64,000 nt of DNA, taken from assembly GCF_030547185.1 (NCBI RefSeq), contig NZ_JAUOQR010000001.1, positions 372,001 through 436,000 of the forward strand, given 5' to 3'. The DNA comes from Neptuniibacter sp. 1_MG-2023 (GTDB taxonomy: Bacteria; Pseudomonadota; Gammaproteobacteria; Pseudomonadales; Balneatricaceae). Positions within the stretch are counted from its first letter, which is position 1. Every line of letters starts with the position of its first letter. Positions 45,298 to 56,700 of the stretch are shown piece by piece. Made by a program: the position numbers and the translations under genes. The notes under the pieces are model-generated. The model worked only from the letters and a program-made list of their open reading frames with translations, made no database searches and was not told the origin of the DNA.

Positions 45298-45336
45298 ACT
45301 AAGAACTTGAGAGCGGGCGCTCTTCAAGAGGGCGGT

Positions 45337-45365
45337 ATATTAACTTAACCGCCTGAATCTGTGAA
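45337..45365 (-). promoter_or_regulatory. Promoter of tRNA-Pro
   Basis: Minus strand TTCACA (45360-45365, one change from TTGACA), 17 bases, TAATAT (45337-45342), then an ACCGCCC discriminator. The same -10 is used by the five-tRNA unit at 34286. Confidence 0.75.
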
Positions 45366-45379
45366 GAATTTTTAAGAAT

Positions 45380-46615
45380 TTATTGTGTAATAACCTCTTC
45401 CGCTATCACCATTACAGTAGCGGTTTGATTATAGTGACCAATGGAGCCACCTTGTGTTGAGCCCTGCTCGCCAAATGTATTAAATCCAATTAAAGGCACC
45501 TCTTCGCCACAGACCTCTTGCAGCAAACTGAGGTCATCGACTTTTAGACGGCATTTAAGTTCGTGGCGCAGGATACAATTAAAGACGATTACAGCAGCGA
45601 TTTTTTTAGGGCTGCCCGCATCAATAATCGCTTTTTCTAAGGTTTCTTTAAATCGCTGCTTAGCGGTTTCCGCATCCGTTTTCATCTCCCGAAGAAAAGC
45701 CCCTTTAGGGATCTCCGCATAAAAGCTTACGCTGCCATCTTCATGCACCTGCTGTGCACTTTTAATCGTGTATTCTGCAAACACATCGGACGACTTAATC
45801 CCAAAGGGATTTTGTATAAAGAGCTCAGGCGTGAGGTCGTCACTTTCTAGCAACTTTTCAAGCACTTCTTTTGCTGGTTTACCGTTGAGGCTAATGACTC
45901 TACGGCCGGAAGACTTTGTAACTACAGCACCTTTACTGGCGGGCATGTAAGGATGCCCCATCGCTGTACCAATTTTTAACCCACTACTAAAACTAGCGAT
46001 GGCGGCAGAATCTTGATAAATCCCATTACAGATCTGATAACTTTTGCTGTCAGAGAAATCGGTAGCAGTCGACCCCCCGATAATTTGCGATACAGTTCCG
46101 GTTTCAATAATAAGGCTACGTAAAAACGCTTCCTCTTGTGCCGATGTACCATCCGGTAACACCATATTGATACAAGGCTTAATACGGGAGACTTCATTCG
46201 CCCCTTTACTATCTAGCGCAATTGCCATAAGGGACATAACTGCAGGGTTTGATAATAAATTAGAATAGGCATTGCGAATAGCATCTTTAGCGGCCTGTTC
46301 TGGCTGAGCGGTTAAGTTTTCACCTATGCCCAAACCAACGCTGAAGTAGGAACTTTGCAGGGTAAGAATAACAACCGTACCTGTTTGAGGTTCATCCATT
46401 AAACTGGAAAATTCTCCCCAAGCACTACCACCAATAATTGGGGCATTCTCACCTACGATTGATCTTACATCTGCGTAAGCTTGATGAATGTCTAATGAGA
46501 AACTAACAAAACAGATTACTAGATCTGGTTTGGGTGTTTTCTCCATTGCTTGGTTCGCAGCAGTTGCTGCATCAGTCGCGTGACCTAACCCGACTCTAAC
46601 AATAGCCATATCCAT
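45380..46615 (-). CDS. FIST-domain signal transduction protein
   Basis: A 411-residue cytoplasmic protein of FIST_N plus FIST_C composition. The N half (DLVICFVSFSLDIHQAYADVRSIVGENAPIIGGSAWGEFSS) and C half (LPLIGFNTFGEQGSTQGGSIGHYNQTATVMVI style ending) fit the family, which binds small ligands and is often linked to chemotaxis or two-component systems. No kinase or chemoreceptor gene is adjacent. An ATG at 46609 (third residue) is an equally good start. Confidence 0.8.
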   Translation of the reverse strand: MDMAIVRVGLGHATDAATAANQAMEKTPKPDLVICFVSFSLDIHQAYADVRSIVGENAPIIGGSAWGEFSSLMDEPQTGTVVILTLQSSYFSVGLGIGENLTAQPEQAAKDAIRNAYSNLLSNPAVMSLMAIALDSKGANEVSRIKPCINMVLPDGTSAQEEAFLRSLIIETGTVSQIIGGSTATDFSDSKSYQICNGIYQDSAAIASFSSGLKIGTAMGHPYMPASKGAVVTKSSGRRVISLNGKPAKEVLEKLLESDDLTPELFIQNPFGIKSSDVFAEYTIKSAQQVHEDGSVSFYAEIPKGAFLREMKTDAETAKQRFKETLEKAIIDAGSPKKIAAVIVFNCILRHELKCRLKVDDLSLLQEVCGEEVPLIGFNTFGEQGSTQGGSIGHYNQTATVMVIAEEVITQ

Positions 46616-46787
46616 ATCTCGTCGTTATTATTTTTGTCACATAATAGTAACTGAACAGCGAGATCTAAACCAATAGTCTAAGAAAGAAACAGTGCCAAAG
46701 AGGGAGGGTATTGAAACTATGTATGTAAAACGGTTGTTTTAATAGATCTGAATAGATAGAACTAAAGGCGTAACCAATAAAGTGTAA

Positions 46788-47144
46788 CTAGTTACGCTTA
46801 GACGAAGCTAGGATTGCTTCTAGTTCAGTAATTGTTTGCCTTAGCAATTGTTTATATTGATTTTGATCATCTTCGTTATTCTCGCCAGATAGATACTGTT
46901 TAGCACCGCTCAAGGTATAACCTTGATCGTGTAATAAGCTTTTAATTTGGCGAATTAACAAAACATCCTGCCGTTGATAATAACGACGATTATTACGTTT
47001 TACAGGCGATATTTGGCTAAACTCTTTCTCCCAATAGCGCAGTACATGCGCTTTGAGATCACAAAGTTTAGCCACTTCACCAATAGTAAAATAACGCTTA
47101 CCCGGAATAGGGTTAGGGTCGTTACTCTGCTCCGTCTCCAGCAT
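46788..47144 (-). CDS. MerR-type regulator downstream of ihfA
   Basis: A 118-residue MerR-family protein: [28 protein letters not shown] is the winged-helix start, and [18 protein letters not shown] the wing. This is the conserved small MerR gene that follows ihfA in many gammaproteobacteria. It lacks the Cys ligands of metal sensors. The ATG at 47144 (MLETEQ, as in relatives) lies within the end of ihfA; a GTG at 47156 has AAGGA very close and is the alternative. It overlaps ihfA by 23 bases. Confidence 0.88.
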   Translation of the reverse strand: MLETEQSNDPNPIPGKRYFTIGEVAKLCDLKAHVLRYWEKEFSQISPVKRNNRRYYQRQDVLLIRQIKSLLHDQGYTLSGAKQYLSGENNEDDQNQYKQLLRQTITELEAILASSKRN

Positions 47145-47427
47145 AAGTTTCGACACGATCCTTCAGTTTTTGACCAGGTCGGAAAGTCACTACGCGGCGA
47201 GCCGCTATAGGTACCTCTTCCCCCGTTTTGGGATTGCGGCCTGGTCTTTGACGCTTATCGCGTAGATCAAAGTTACCGAAGCCGGACAATTTCACCTGCT
47301 CGTTATCAGCCAGACATGCACGGATTTCATCAAAAAACGACTCCACCATCTCTTTGGCTTCGCGTTTATTTAACCCAAGCTCTTCATTTAGGCGTTCCGC
47401 CATTTCAGCTTTTGTTAACGAACTCAT
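47122..47427 (-). CDS. ihfA: Integration host factor alpha subunit
   Basis: A 101-residue histone-like protein with the HU/IHF fold ([61 protein letters not shown]). The conserved Pro in RNPKTG inserts between DNA bases and bends DNA. It follows pheT by 20 bases, as in E. coli. Confidence 0.97.
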   Translation of the reverse strand: MSSLTKAEMAERLNEELGLNKREAKEMVESFFDEIRACLADNEQVKLSGFGNFDLRDKRQRPGRNPKTGEEVPIAARRVVTFRPGQKLKDRVETYAGDGAE

Positions 47428-47447
47428 GATAAATCACCTTTCGCTGC

Positions 47448-49844
47448 TTACTCTCGCAATGTGGCACTCAACTTAGAAGCTAGTGCTGAAACAACTGCGT
47501 CAATTGCGCTGTTTATTTCTTCGTCATTAAGAGTGCGCGAAGGATGCTGCCACGTCAAGCCCACAGCAAGACTTTTTCGTCCTGTTTCAATACCTTGGCC
47601 CTGATAAACATCGAAAAGAGTGACTTCTTTAATAAATTCACCCGCATGTTTCTCTGTAATCTGACGAATTGATTCAAATGCTACAGACTCATCAACAATT
47701 AAGGCTAAGTCACGACGAGACTCCGGAAACTTAGAAATTTCCGCGTAACGTGGCAATTTACCTTGGCATAATGCTGCCTGATTAATCTCAAACAAATAAA
47801 CTGTGCCATTCAAACCCAGTTCTTTTATAAGATTTGGATGCAAAGCACCGATAAAGCCTATCCCATCACCATTACGTTCAATACGTGCAGTCTGACCTGG
47901 ATGCAAAGCTATATGACGGTCAGCAACAAAACTGAATTCATCCGCAGCACCACCAAGAGCTAGCAAGCTCTCCAAGTCACCTTTAATATCGAAGAAATCA
48001 ACAGCATCTTTACCTGCGTTCCAGCCTTCAGGATCTCGTGGGCCAGTAATAACACCCGCGATTACATTTTCTTGGATAATTTCATCACCCGAAGTCGGTA
48101 GAAAACGCTGTCCACTTTCAAACATACGTACACGGTTTTGTTGACGGTTCTGATTGTATTGAACGGCTTTAACAAGACCGGGCCAAATGCTTGTACGCAT
48201 TACAGCCATCTCAGCGGAAATTGGGTTAGCTAGCGCGATCGCTTCGTATTGATCATCAAACTTTTGTTGCAAGCCCGCTTCAATAAAACTGTAGGTAATC
48301 GCTTCTTGATAGCCTAAGGCGGTCAGAGCACGGCGCACATTGTGAATCGTTACTATGGTTTCATCATTCGCTTTGATCGGCATAGAAGCCATTGGCGTGC
48401 GTACGGGTAGGTTGTTGTAACCATAAACACGGGCTAATTCTTCAATAAGATCAACTTCGATAGCTATATCAAAACGATAAGAAGGTACAGATACGTTCCA
48501 TTCGCCTTCTGTCGATGTTTTCTCAATACCTAAACCTAAGCGTGTCAAAATCTCTTCGATCTCAGTAGATGGCATCTCAAACGCCAACATACTATTCACT
48601 TTGCTTTGACGCAGAGTAACTTGACGAGCTGATGGCAATTCATTCTGGTCAACAGTTTCAATAACTGGACCAGCTTCACCACCAACAATCTCAATCAATA
48701 AAGCGGTAGCACGGTTGATCGCTTTAGCTTGTAGCTGCCAATCTACACCCCGTTCAAAACGGTGAGATGAATCTGTATGCAAACCATAAGAACGCGCACG
48801 ACCCGCAATAGTAATTGGGTTAAAAAAGGCGCTTTCTAGAAAAATATTTTTAGTCTCTGCCGTTACGCTAGTCGGCTCGCCACCCATAATGCCGGCCATA
48901 GCAACAGGCCCTTTAGCATCAGAGATAGTCAGCGTATCAGCATTAAGCTCAACCTCTTGCCCATCAAGCAGCACAAGCTTTTCACCCTGCTCTGCACGAC
49001 GAACAACAATGCCGCCTTCTAACTTATCTAAGTCAAACGCATGCATCGGCTGACCTAATTCCAAAAGAATGAAGTTAGTGACATCAACGACTGGGTCGAT
49101 ACTACGCACACCTGAACGTTCAAGCTTCTGCTTCATCCACAATGGCGTTTCGGCCTGTGGATTAATATTACGAATCACACGGCCAACATAACGCGGGCAA
49201 TCAGCACTGTCTTTTAAACCAACCGTAAATTGGTCATCAATGGTTGCAGCAACCTCAGGTGCGTCTATAAAGGTAACCGGCGCTTTATTAAGTACACCCA
49301 CTTCACGAGCAAGACCCGTAATACTTAAACAGTCCCCTCGGTTAGGCGTAAGGTCAACATCAATAATATTGTCATCAAGACCTAAGTAATCACGGATACA
49401 GGTACCTACAGGCGCATCAGCCGGTAGCTCCATAATGCCGCCATGGTCTTCAGAAATACCTAGCTCATCATCCGCACATAACATACCGAAAGATTCAACT
49501 TGGCGTAGTTTAGCTTTCTTAATCTTAAAAGTTTTACCATCAGGCGTTGGGAGTACAGCCCCCACTGTCGCAAAGGCTGTTTTTAAGCCTGCACGTGCAT
49601 TAGGTGCACCACATACAACTTGGAACTCTTCGCTACCACTTGATACAGTACAAACCTGCAGCTTATCAGCATTAGGATGCTGTTCAGCTGTTAGAATCTC
49701 ACCGACAACAACACCACTAAAATCTTTAGCTGCCGCTTCTACTTCGTCTACTTCAAGACCTGCCATTGTGACCTGATCAACAAGACCCTGCGTATCAATT
49801 GCAGGGTTTACCAGTTCACGTAACCACTTTTCACTGAATTTCAT
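47448..49844 (-). CDS. pheT: Phenylalanyl-tRNA synthetase beta subunit
   Basis: A 798-residue subunit of the alpha2-beta2 enzyme. The N-terminal tRNA-binding EMAP-like domain (about 39-150, PNADKLQVC), B3/B4 editing region, B5 domain and C-terminal ferredoxin-like anticodon-binding domain (SKFPESRRDLALIVDE, then HPSRTLNDEEI) are all in order. Length matches E. coli PheT (795). It follows pheS after 46 bases. Confidence 0.97.
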   Translation of the reverse strand: MKFSEKWLRELVNPAIDTQGLVDQVTMAGLEVDEVEAAAKDFSGVVVGEILTAEQHPNADKLQVCTVSSGSEEFQVVCGAPNARAGLKTAFATVGAVLPTPDGKTFKIKKAKLRQVESFGMLCADDELGISEDHGGIMELPADAPVGTCIRDYLGLDDNIIDVDLTPNRGDCLSITGLAREVGVLNKAPVTFIDAPEVAATIDDQFTVGLKDSADCPRYVGRVIRNINPQAETPLWMKQKLERSGVRSIDPVVDVTNFILLELGQPMHAFDLDKLEGGIVVRRAEQGEKLVLLDGQEVELNADTLTISDAKGPVAMAGIMGGEPTSVTAETKNIFLESAFFNPITIAGRARSYGLHTDSSHRFERGVDWQLQAKAINRATALLIEIVGGEAGPVIETVDQNELPSARQVTLRQSKVNSMLAFEMPSTEIEEILTRLGLGIEKTSTEGEWNVSVPSYRFDIAIEVDLIEELARVYGYNNLPVRTPMASMPIKANDETIVTIHNVRRALTALGYQEAITYSFIEAGLQQKFDDQYEAIALANPISAEMAVMRTSIWPGLVKAVQYNQNRQQNRVRMFESGQRFLPTSGDEIIQENVIAGVITGPRDPEGWNAGKDAVDFFDIKGDLESLLALGGAADEFSFVADRHIALHPGQTARIERNGDGIGFIGALHPNLIKELGLNGTVYLFEINQAALCQGKLPRYAEISKFPESRRDLALIVDESVAFESIRQITEKHAGEFIKEVTLFDVYQGQGIETGRKSLAVGLTWQHPSRTLNDEEINSAIDAVVSALASKLSATLRE

Positions 49845-49890
49845 TTTGCTTTCCCGAAAATCCTGTTAATAACCACTAAACGTTTATTGA

Positions 49891-50907
<1,017 letters not shown>

Positions 50908-50996
50908 TCACCTTTATCTATATGAGAAAAGTAGGTCTCTACATAAAATCAGTTTCTTTGCGCAAATTTCATCTATAAATCTGTGCAAAAAAACCG

Positions 50997-51033
50997 AAAA
51001 AATAGGGGAAGAGCTTGCACCCTTCCCCTATTT
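50997..51033 (-). terminator. Terminator between rplT and pheS
   Basis: Minus strand AAATAGGGGAAG (51033-51022) pairs with CTTCCCCTATTT (51011-51000) over 12 bp, followed by a T-run. Such a site is the classic attenuator position of pheST in enterics. Confidence 0.85.
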
Positions 51034-51067
51034 AAATCGAGTCGTTCACACGACACTGGGTGCTTAC

Positions 51068-51424
51068 TTACGCTAGAGAAGCTTTCGCTTTCTCAACGAT
51101 CGCAGCAAATGCGCCAGCTTCGTGAACAGCTAGATCAGCTAGAACCTTACGGTCGATTTCGATGTTAGCCTTTTTCAGACCAGCAATGAAACGGCTGTAA
51201 GACAAACCATTGATACGTGCACCAGCATTGATACGTGCAATCCACAATGCGCGGAACTGACGTTTTCTCTGGCGACGGTCACGGTATGCATACTGACCAG
51301 CTTTAATAACAGCCTGTTTAGCAACGCGGAATACACGGCTACGAGCACCGTAATAACCTTTTGCTTTTTTCAGGATTTTTTTGTGACGACGACGGGCAAC
51401 AACACCACGTTTAACGCGAGCCAT
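51068..51424 (-). CDS. rplT: 50S ribosomal protein L20
   Basis: A 118-residue basic protein ([53 protein letters not shown]) of the standard length. In E. coli L20 represses the rpmI-rplT message. Confidence 0.98.
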   Translation of the reverse strand: MARVKRGVVARRRHKKILKKAKGYYGARSRVFRVAKQAVIKAGQYAYRDRRQRKRQFRALWIARINAGARINGLSYSRFIAGLKKANIEIDRKVLADLAVHEAGAFAAIVEKAKASLA

Positions 51425-51466
51425 AACTTTCCTTCCTTTCTAAATTCTATTAACTAAAAAAATCGT

Positions 51467-51661
51467 TTAAATATAAGGCAACATACGACGAACTAGAGCC
51501 TTATCAGCAGCATGAATCTGCATCATCGGGCGTAGCTGACGCTTACGCTTAGTCGATTTTTTAGTCAGAATGTGACTAGTGAAGGATTGCTTGTGCTTGA
51601 AGCCGTTAGCGGTTTTCTTAAAACGCTTAGCCGCACCACTATTAGATTTCATTTTAGGCAT
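51467..51661 (-). CDS. rpmI: 50S ribosomal protein L35
   Basis: A 64-residue protein starting [20 protein letters not shown], identical in plan to L35 of other bacteria. The ATG at 51661 has GGAG nine bases upstream; the frame from 51676 adds five residues and is rejected. Confidence 0.97.
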   Translation of the reverse strand: MPKMKSNSGAAKRFKKTANGFKHKQSFTSHILTKKSTKRKRQLRPMMQIHAADKALVRRMLPYI

Positions 51662-51714
51662 TACTAAAATCTCCACGCATTCGTTAATTTTTTTTCACTC
51701 AGAACAAACGACAA

Positions 51715-51752
51715 AACCCGCAGCTAACTTTTTAACGAGTTAGTCACGGGTT
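51715..51752 (-). promoter_or_regulatory. Hairpin between infC and rpmI
   Basis: AACCCG/CGGGTT and CTAACT/AGTTAG form a two-part stem across 38 bases in the gap before rpmI. This is where L20 autoregulation acts in E. coli; a link is inferred by position only. Confidence 0.5.
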
Positions 51753-51767
51753 AAGGAAAGTAACGAG

Positions 51768-52313
51768 TTACTTTTTCTTCTTCGGAGCTAAGACCATGAC
51801 CAATTGACGGCCTTCCATCTTAGGACGCTGTTCAACTACGGTTGTCTCTTCCAAATCTTTTTCGATTCGTTGGAGCAACTGCATGCCCAGTTCCTGATGA
51901 GCCATCTCACGGCCACGATAACGTAGTGTTATCTTGGCTTTATCTCCTGCTTCAAGGAAACGTACCAGGTTGCGTAGTTTTACCTGATAATCACCCTCTT
52001 CCGTATTTGGACGGAATTTTACTTCTTTAATCTGAACCTGGTGCTGTTTCTTCTTGGCTTCATTTTTTTGCTTTTTCAGCTCATATAAATGTTTGCCATA
52101 ATCCATCACCTTACAGACGATAGGATCCGCTTCAGAAATCTTCACCAGATCAAGACCCGCTTCTTGAGATGCCTCAATAGCGTCTTTAATCGGTACGACG
52201 CCTATCTGCGTTCCGTCTGGACCAATCAACCTGCATTCTTTAGTTACTTTAAGCAGGTTCTCATTGATCATGGGCTCCTCTCTGCGAGCGCCCCTTTTAT
52301 TATCACGCCTGAT
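51768..52313 (-). CDS. infC: Translation initiation factor IF-3 with a probable AUC start
   Basis: A 181-residue factor that prevents 50S joining and checks the start codon. The N domain begins after a basic tail ([20 protein letters not shown]) and the C domain carries [45 protein letters not shown]. The frame opens at an ATC codon at 52313-52311; AGGAG stands exactly eight bases upstream and the extra 14 residues match the usual IF-3 N-terminus. An ATG at 52271 would give 167 residues and lose this conserved tail. infC genes commonly use rare starts (AUU in E. coli) so that IF-3 represses its own translation. Confidence 0.93.
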   Translation of the reverse strand: MRRDNKRGARREEPMINENLLKVTKECRLIGPDGTQIGVVPIKDAIEASQEAGLDLVKISEADPIVCKVMDYGKHLYELKKQKNEAKKKQHQVQIKEVKFRPNTEEGDYQVKLRNLVRFLEAGDKAKITLRYRGREMAHQELGMQLLQRIEKDLEETTVVEQRPKMEGRQLVMVLAPKKKK

Positions 52314-52321
52314 AGCTGTAT

Positions 52322-52326
52322 CTCCT
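52322..52326 (-). promoter_or_regulatory. Ribosome-binding site that decides the infC start
   Basis: AGGAG on the minus strand, eight bases before the ATC start codon. No comparable site precedes the in-frame ATG at 52271 at a proper distance except the G-rich GAGGAG inside the coding tail. Confidence 0.75.
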
Positions 52327-52344
52327 GACTATTATTTAGTCTAA

Positions 52345-54261
52345 TTAATCCTGACGACCTTTCTTGGCGACATCGCTACCAAGAAGGTTTATAAATTCAT
52401 CTTGAGACATGGAACCAAGGTCTACACCTGTTCTCGTACGTACCGCAACGGTACCTGCCTCAACTTCTTTGTCGCCTATTACAAGAAGATAAGGAACCTT
52501 CTGTAAAGTACGCTCGCGAATTTTAAAGCCGATCTTCTCATTTCTCAAGTCCGACTCGGCCCTGAATCCGTTATTTTCAAGATTTTGGACAACTTTTTCA
52601 CAATATTCTGCTTGTTTGTCCGTAATATTCATCACAACTGCCTGTACAGGCGATAACCATGTCGGTAATGCACCGGCAAAGTTCTCGATCAGAATACCAA
52701 TAAATCTTTCAAAAGAGCCCAAAATTGCTCGATGGAGCATGACTGGAGTCTCACGTTCGCCCTGCTCATTTACAAATTGAGCACCTAAACGACCCGGCAT
52801 TGAGAAATCTACTTGAATAGTACCACACTGCCAAACACGACCAAGACAATCTTTCAAAGAAAATTCAATTTTAGGGCCATAAAAGGCACCTTCGCCTGGA
52901 AGTTCACCCCATTCAAGGCCAGCAGCATCTAATGCATCTGCCAGAGCCTTCTCGGCTTTATCCCAAACTTCGTCTGAACCTACACGCTGTTCTGGGCGTG
53001 TAGACAGTTTGTATATAACTTCGGTAAAACCAAAATCATCATATACTTCATCAAGAAATTCGATAAACCGTGCAACTTCTTCTTGAATCGAGTCTTCAGC
53101 ACAAAAAATATGTGCATCATCTTGCACAAAGCCACGCACACGCATAATACCGTGTAATGCACCTGATGGCTCATTACGGTGACAACAGCCAAACTCAGCC
53201 AAACGTAAAGGTAGATCTCGGTACGAGCGCAACCCTTGGTTAAACACTTGAACATGACAAGGGCAGTTCATTGGCTTAATTGCAAAATCGTGGTTTTCAG
53301 AGTGTGTTGTAAACATCTCTTCTGAGAACTTATCCCAGTGACCTGATTTCTCCCACAAAGAGCGTTCAACAACTTGTGGTGTTTTAATCTCGTTATAACC
53401 ATGCTGGCGCTGTTTAGTACGCATGTACTGTTCGATCTGCTGATAAAGCGTCCAACCATTTGGATGCCAAAACACCATGCCCGGTGCTTCTTCTTGCAGG
53501 TGGAACATATTAAGCTGTTTACCCAGCTTACGGTGATCACGTTTTTCAGCTTCTTCTAAGCGGTGCAAGTACGCTTTAAGTGCTTTTTTATCACCCCAAG
53601 CAGTACCGTAAATGCGCTGTAGCATTTCATTATTGGAGTCGCCACGCCAGTATGCACCGGCAACCTTCATCAATTTGAATGCTTTAATATGACCCGTAGA
53701 TGGCACGTGTGGGCCACGACAAAGATCAATAAAATCACCTTGAGAGTAGAATGAAAGATCTTCAGCATCCGGAACAGCCTGTAGCAGCTCTACTTTGTAC
53801 TTCTCACCCATCTCATCAAACATTTTAGTCGCTTCATCACGACTCATAATTGAACGGGTAACCGGTAGATTCTGCTTTGTTAGTTCAGCCATTTTCTTTT
53901 CGATCTTTTCTAGATCTTCTGGCGTAAACGGGCGTTCGTAAGCAAAGTCGTAATAGAAACCATCTTCAATAACAGGCCCGATGGTTACCTGAACACCTGG
54001 AAAAAGTGCTTGAACTGCCATTGCCATCAGATGCGCGCAAGAGTGACGAATCACTTCTAAACCTTCCTCATCACGGGAAGTTATAATCGCGAGGTCTGCA
54101 TCATCTGCAATGGTAAAAGAAGTATCAACTGGCTGACCATTCACTTTACCAGCAAGGGCTGCTTTCGCTAAACCTGCACCAATATCAGCAGCAACTTCGA
54201 AAACAGTAACCGGATTAGCAAACTCTCGTTTGCTACCGTCAGGTAGGGTAATTACAGGCAT
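52345..54261 (-). CDS. thrS: Threonyl-tRNA synthetase
   Basis: A 638-residue class II synthetase with TGS (about 1-60), N2 editing ([16 protein letters not shown]), catalytic and anticodon domains. Active-site zinc ligands are in the core ([11 protein letters not shown] for Cys, then [17 protein letters not shown]). The start at 54261 follows AAGGA; the frame upstream to 54309 lacks a site. It heads the thrS-infC-rpmI-rplT cluster, 31 bases before infC. Confidence 0.97.
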   Translation of the reverse strand: MPVITLPDGSKREFANPVTVFEVAADIGAGLAKAALAGKVNGQPVDTSFTIADDADLAIITSRDEEGLEVIRHSCAHLMAMAVQALFPGVQVTIGPVIEDGFYYDFAYERPFTPEDLEKIEKKMAELTKQNLPVTRSIMSRDEATKMFDEMGEKYKVELLQAVPDAEDLSFYSQGDFIDLCRGPHVPSTGHIKAFKLMKVAGAYWRGDSNNEMLQRIYGTAWGDKKALKAYLHRLEEAEKRDHRKLGKQLNMFHLQEEAPGMVFWHPNGWTLYQQIEQYMRTKQRQHGYNEIKTPQVVERSLWEKSGHWDKFSEEMFTTHSENHDFAIKPMNCPCHVQVFNQGLRSYRDLPLRLAEFGCCHRNEPSGALHGIMRVRGFVQDDAHIFCAEDSIQEEVARFIEFLDEVYDDFGFTEVIYKLSTRPEQRVGSDEVWDKAEKALADALDAAGLEWGELPGEGAFYGPKIEFSLKDCLGRVWQCGTIQVDFSMPGRLGAQFVNEQGERETPVMLHRAILGSFERFIGILIENFAGALPTWLSPVQAVVMNITDKQAEYCEKVVQNLENNGFRAESDLRNEKIGFKIRERTLQKVPYLLVIGDKEVEAGTVAVRTRTGVDLGSMSQDEFINLLGSDVAKKGRQD

Positions 54262-54547
54262 GTTAAATCCTTTGATCTCAGTGGTGACCCATACGCAAGG
54301 CCACTTCAAAATTAGTTAGTTCGAGAACATACAAACCAAGTACGTTTCGCGAGGGCGGATTATAGGGGAATTAACTGTTGCTGGCGAGTCGATTTTTGGT
54401 GACGCATTGCTAATGTCTGCTTTTTTAGCGAAAACTAAAAGGCGCACCCAACAGAACAGAAATATATGAGTGTTCCATATAAGCAGTATTATTTTTTAAA
54501 CTGCCATTGGGCTATTAGATGCAAAGGAATGAGATAGATACCTTCTC
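54262..54547. other. Gene-free stretch upstream of thrS
   Basis: No gene or clear repeat was seen. The thrS promoter should lie here on the minus strand. No classical ThrRS autoregulatory stem-loop resembling tRNA-Thr was recognised by eye. Confidence 0.4.
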
Positions 54548-54580
54548 AAAAAAAACCTATCCCCATAAATAGGGATAGGC
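54548..54580 (-). terminator. Terminator of the lut operon
   Basis: CCTATCCC and GGGATAGG pair around an 8-base loop (54556-54579), and eight T follow on the minus strand directly after lutC. Confidence 0.9.
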
Positions 54581-54588
54581 TCTTGTAC

Positions 54589-55272
54589 TTACTGATCTTC
54601 AACGATAATAATATGCAAGACTTCTGGCCCATGGGCGCCTTGAATCAACACCCCTTCTATATCTGTTGTTCCACTAACACCCGAGATAAGGCACATGTTG
54701 CGCGGTGTTTCTCCCCGCTGCGCTATCTCACCTGCAATTAGGGCATAGTCATCCATATAAGGCAGTATTTTCGATTTCGGGATAACGGCAAGAAGATACA
54801 AAGGTAAAAAATTAAGAAGAATCGGCATATCCGGCCCAGAATGAACGACAAACGTACCCGTTTCCGCAATACCATACTCCGCCCAACATAGCCCTACAGT
54901 ATTATCGTTTTTAATATCGACCTCTGTTGTAATACCATCCCAATTTAGTGCTTTTAATCGCTCTATCTCCTGAACCTTAAGCTCCGCAGGTAAAGCATAT
55001 TTAGCTAAAAACTGATTAACAGAATCAGGTAACTGATCAAGGGAAGCGATCTTTTCGCAGCTGGTGCCTATAACTAGACCCGCTTCAATTCTCAGCGTCA
55101 ATGCTTCAGCTGCATCTTCAGCTAAAAGGGCAGGACGTGCAAACTCACTTTCACCTAAGATTTCAAGCGCTTCATTCTGAATAGCCTTTACATCCGCAGT
55201 GACGGTTGGCGCAGCCGCTCTAATCGCATCAAAAATACGTTCTCGACTTATTTCATTTCGTTGTTTATTCAT
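54589..55272 (-). CDS. lutC: Lactate utilization protein C
   Basis: A 227-residue protein of the LUD domain (VGLCWAEYGIAETGTFVVHSG; RNMCLISGVSGTTDIEG; HGPEVLHIIIVEDQ). In LutABC-type L-lactate dehydrogenase this subunit completes the iron-sulfur complex. Its ATG is three bases after the lutB stop, so translation is coupled. Confidence 0.93.
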   Translation of the reverse strand: MNKQRNEISRERIFDAIRAAAPTVTADVKAIQNEALEILGESEFARPALLAEDAAEALTLRIEAGLVIGTSCEKIASLDQLPDSVNQFLAKYALPAELKVQEIERLKALNWDGITTEVDIKNDNTVGLCWAEYGIAETGTFVVHSGPDMPILLNFLPLYLLAVIPKSKILPYMDDYALIAGEIAQRGETPRNMCLISGVSGTTDIEGVLIQGAHGPEVLHIIIVEDQ

Positions 55273-55275
55273 TAT

Positions 55276-56700
55276 TTACGCACCATCACTTTTGGCTTTT
55301 TTCATTGCTTTATATTGCTGCATAAAGGTTTTTGATTCTGGCTCAATCAAATCACGATTACGCGTCCAACCACCCGCTAATGGCATTGATTTAATCCACC
55401 CCTGACGACTACATAACCTCATAAAGATCACGCCACAAGAGGAAACCAATTGAAATAACTTAGGCCTTTTAGCTAAAGCGGCAAAAGCTTTGACAACAAA
55501 ACGGTTGGTTAACGGTTCGTACTTCTTATCCCACGACTGGGCGCGCAGTGAACGCAGTAATTTAGGTAGAGGAATATTAACCGGACAGACCTCTTCACAA
55601 CGTCCATTTAAGGTACAGGCATGGGTCTGTTTATTCGCCACTTCCAAGCTATTTAAATGGGGTGTTAACACTGACCCCATCGGACCTGGGTAAACAGAGC
55701 CATAGGCATGACCGCCAATATGTTTATAAACTACGCAATGGTTCATGCAGGCGCCACATCGGATACAGCGCAACATCTCTTCCATACCATCAGCCAGCAT
55801 TTTGGTACGGCCATTATCAACCAAAACTATATGACACTCTTCCGGCCCATCCGCATCATTCTGGCGCTTAGGTCCGTTATGAAAAGTAATGTACTGGGTA
55901 ATTTCCCCCCCAGTCGCCGAACGGGTCAGCAATCGCAATAAAGGTACCGCATGAGCCATTGATGGTACTAATTTTTCAATACCCGCCGTCACAATATGGA
56001 CCTTAGGCGGCGTAATCGTTAGCTCCGCATTACCTTCGTTAGTAACGGTACAAGATGAACCGCTATCCGCCAGTAAAAAGTTAGAACCACTGATACCAAT
56101 ATCTGCGGTTAAAAACTTAGTTCGAAGATCTCGACGCGCGCTGCGCACTAGATCAATAATCTCTTCAGAATAAGTAGGGTCTTTATGGTATTCGCGGAAG
56201 AGTTTAATAACATCTTCCCGACTACGGTGCATCGCAGGCCAGACAATATGTGAAGGGGGATCACCCGCCAACTGAATAATATGTTCAGCCAGATCCGTTT
56301 CAACTCGCTCTATCCCTGAGTTATCTAACGCATGGGACAAACCGATCTCTTCACCTAGCATCGATTTACTACGTGTCACTTTCTTCGCTTCATGCTGACG
56401 GCAAATATCTAAAACAATCTTTGACGCTTCTTCTGCGGTACTGGCCCAATGAATGATAGTCCCTTGTGCCAACGCATTTTTCTCGAACTCAGCCAAATAG
56501 TGATCCATATACTTAATCGTATGGTCTTTGACTTTCTGCCCCTGTTTACGGGCATTTTCAAACCCTGGGAAGTTAGCAATCGCCTCCGCACGTTTTGCTT
56601 CTGCTTTATCGGTCGTGCGCCGAATGATCATTTTCAGATCCGGTTGTGCAAGCGCATCTTTAACGTTCTGGTAGAAATTTTCCGGTTTATTTGCTTGCAT
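55276..56700 (-). CDS. lutB: Lactate utilization protein B
   Basis: A 474-residue iron-sulfur protein: an N-terminal LUD part and C-terminal ferredoxin-like ligands CIRCGACMNHC (the first 4Fe-4S site) and CTLNGRCEEVCPVNIP (the second). The start at 56700 has GGGAG six bases upstream; an ATG at 56706 is too close to it. It overlaps lutA by 14 bases. It oxidises L-lactate to pyruvate with LutA and LutC at the membrane. Confidence 0.93.
   Translation of the reverse strand: MQANKPENFYQNVKDALAQPDLKMIIRRTTDKAEAKRAEAIANFPGFENARKQGQKVKDHTIKYMDHYLAEFEKNALAQGTIIHWASTAEEASKIVLDICRQHEAKKVTRSKSMLGEEIGLSHALDNSGIERVETDLAEHIIQLAGDPPSHIVWPAMHRSREDVIKLFREYHKDPTYSEEIIDLVRSARRDLRTKFLTADIGISGSNFLLADSGSSCTVTNEGNAELTITPPKVHIVTAGIEKLVPSMAHAVPLLRLLTRSATGGEITQYITFHNGPKRQNDADGPEECHIVLVDNGRTKMLADGMEEMLRCIRCGACMNHCVVYKHIGGHAYGSVYPGPMGSVLTPHLNSLEVANKQTHACTLNGRCEEVCPVNIPLPKLLRSLRAQSWDKKYEPLTNRFVVKAFAALAKRPKLFQLVSSCGVIFMRLCSRQGWIKSMPLAGGWTRNRDLIEPESKTFMQQYKAMKKAKSDGA

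Noticed and set aside
52980-53540. Frames of about 90 residues on the same strand within thrS
   Set aside because: They are out of frame with a fully conserved synthetase and have no supporting signals.
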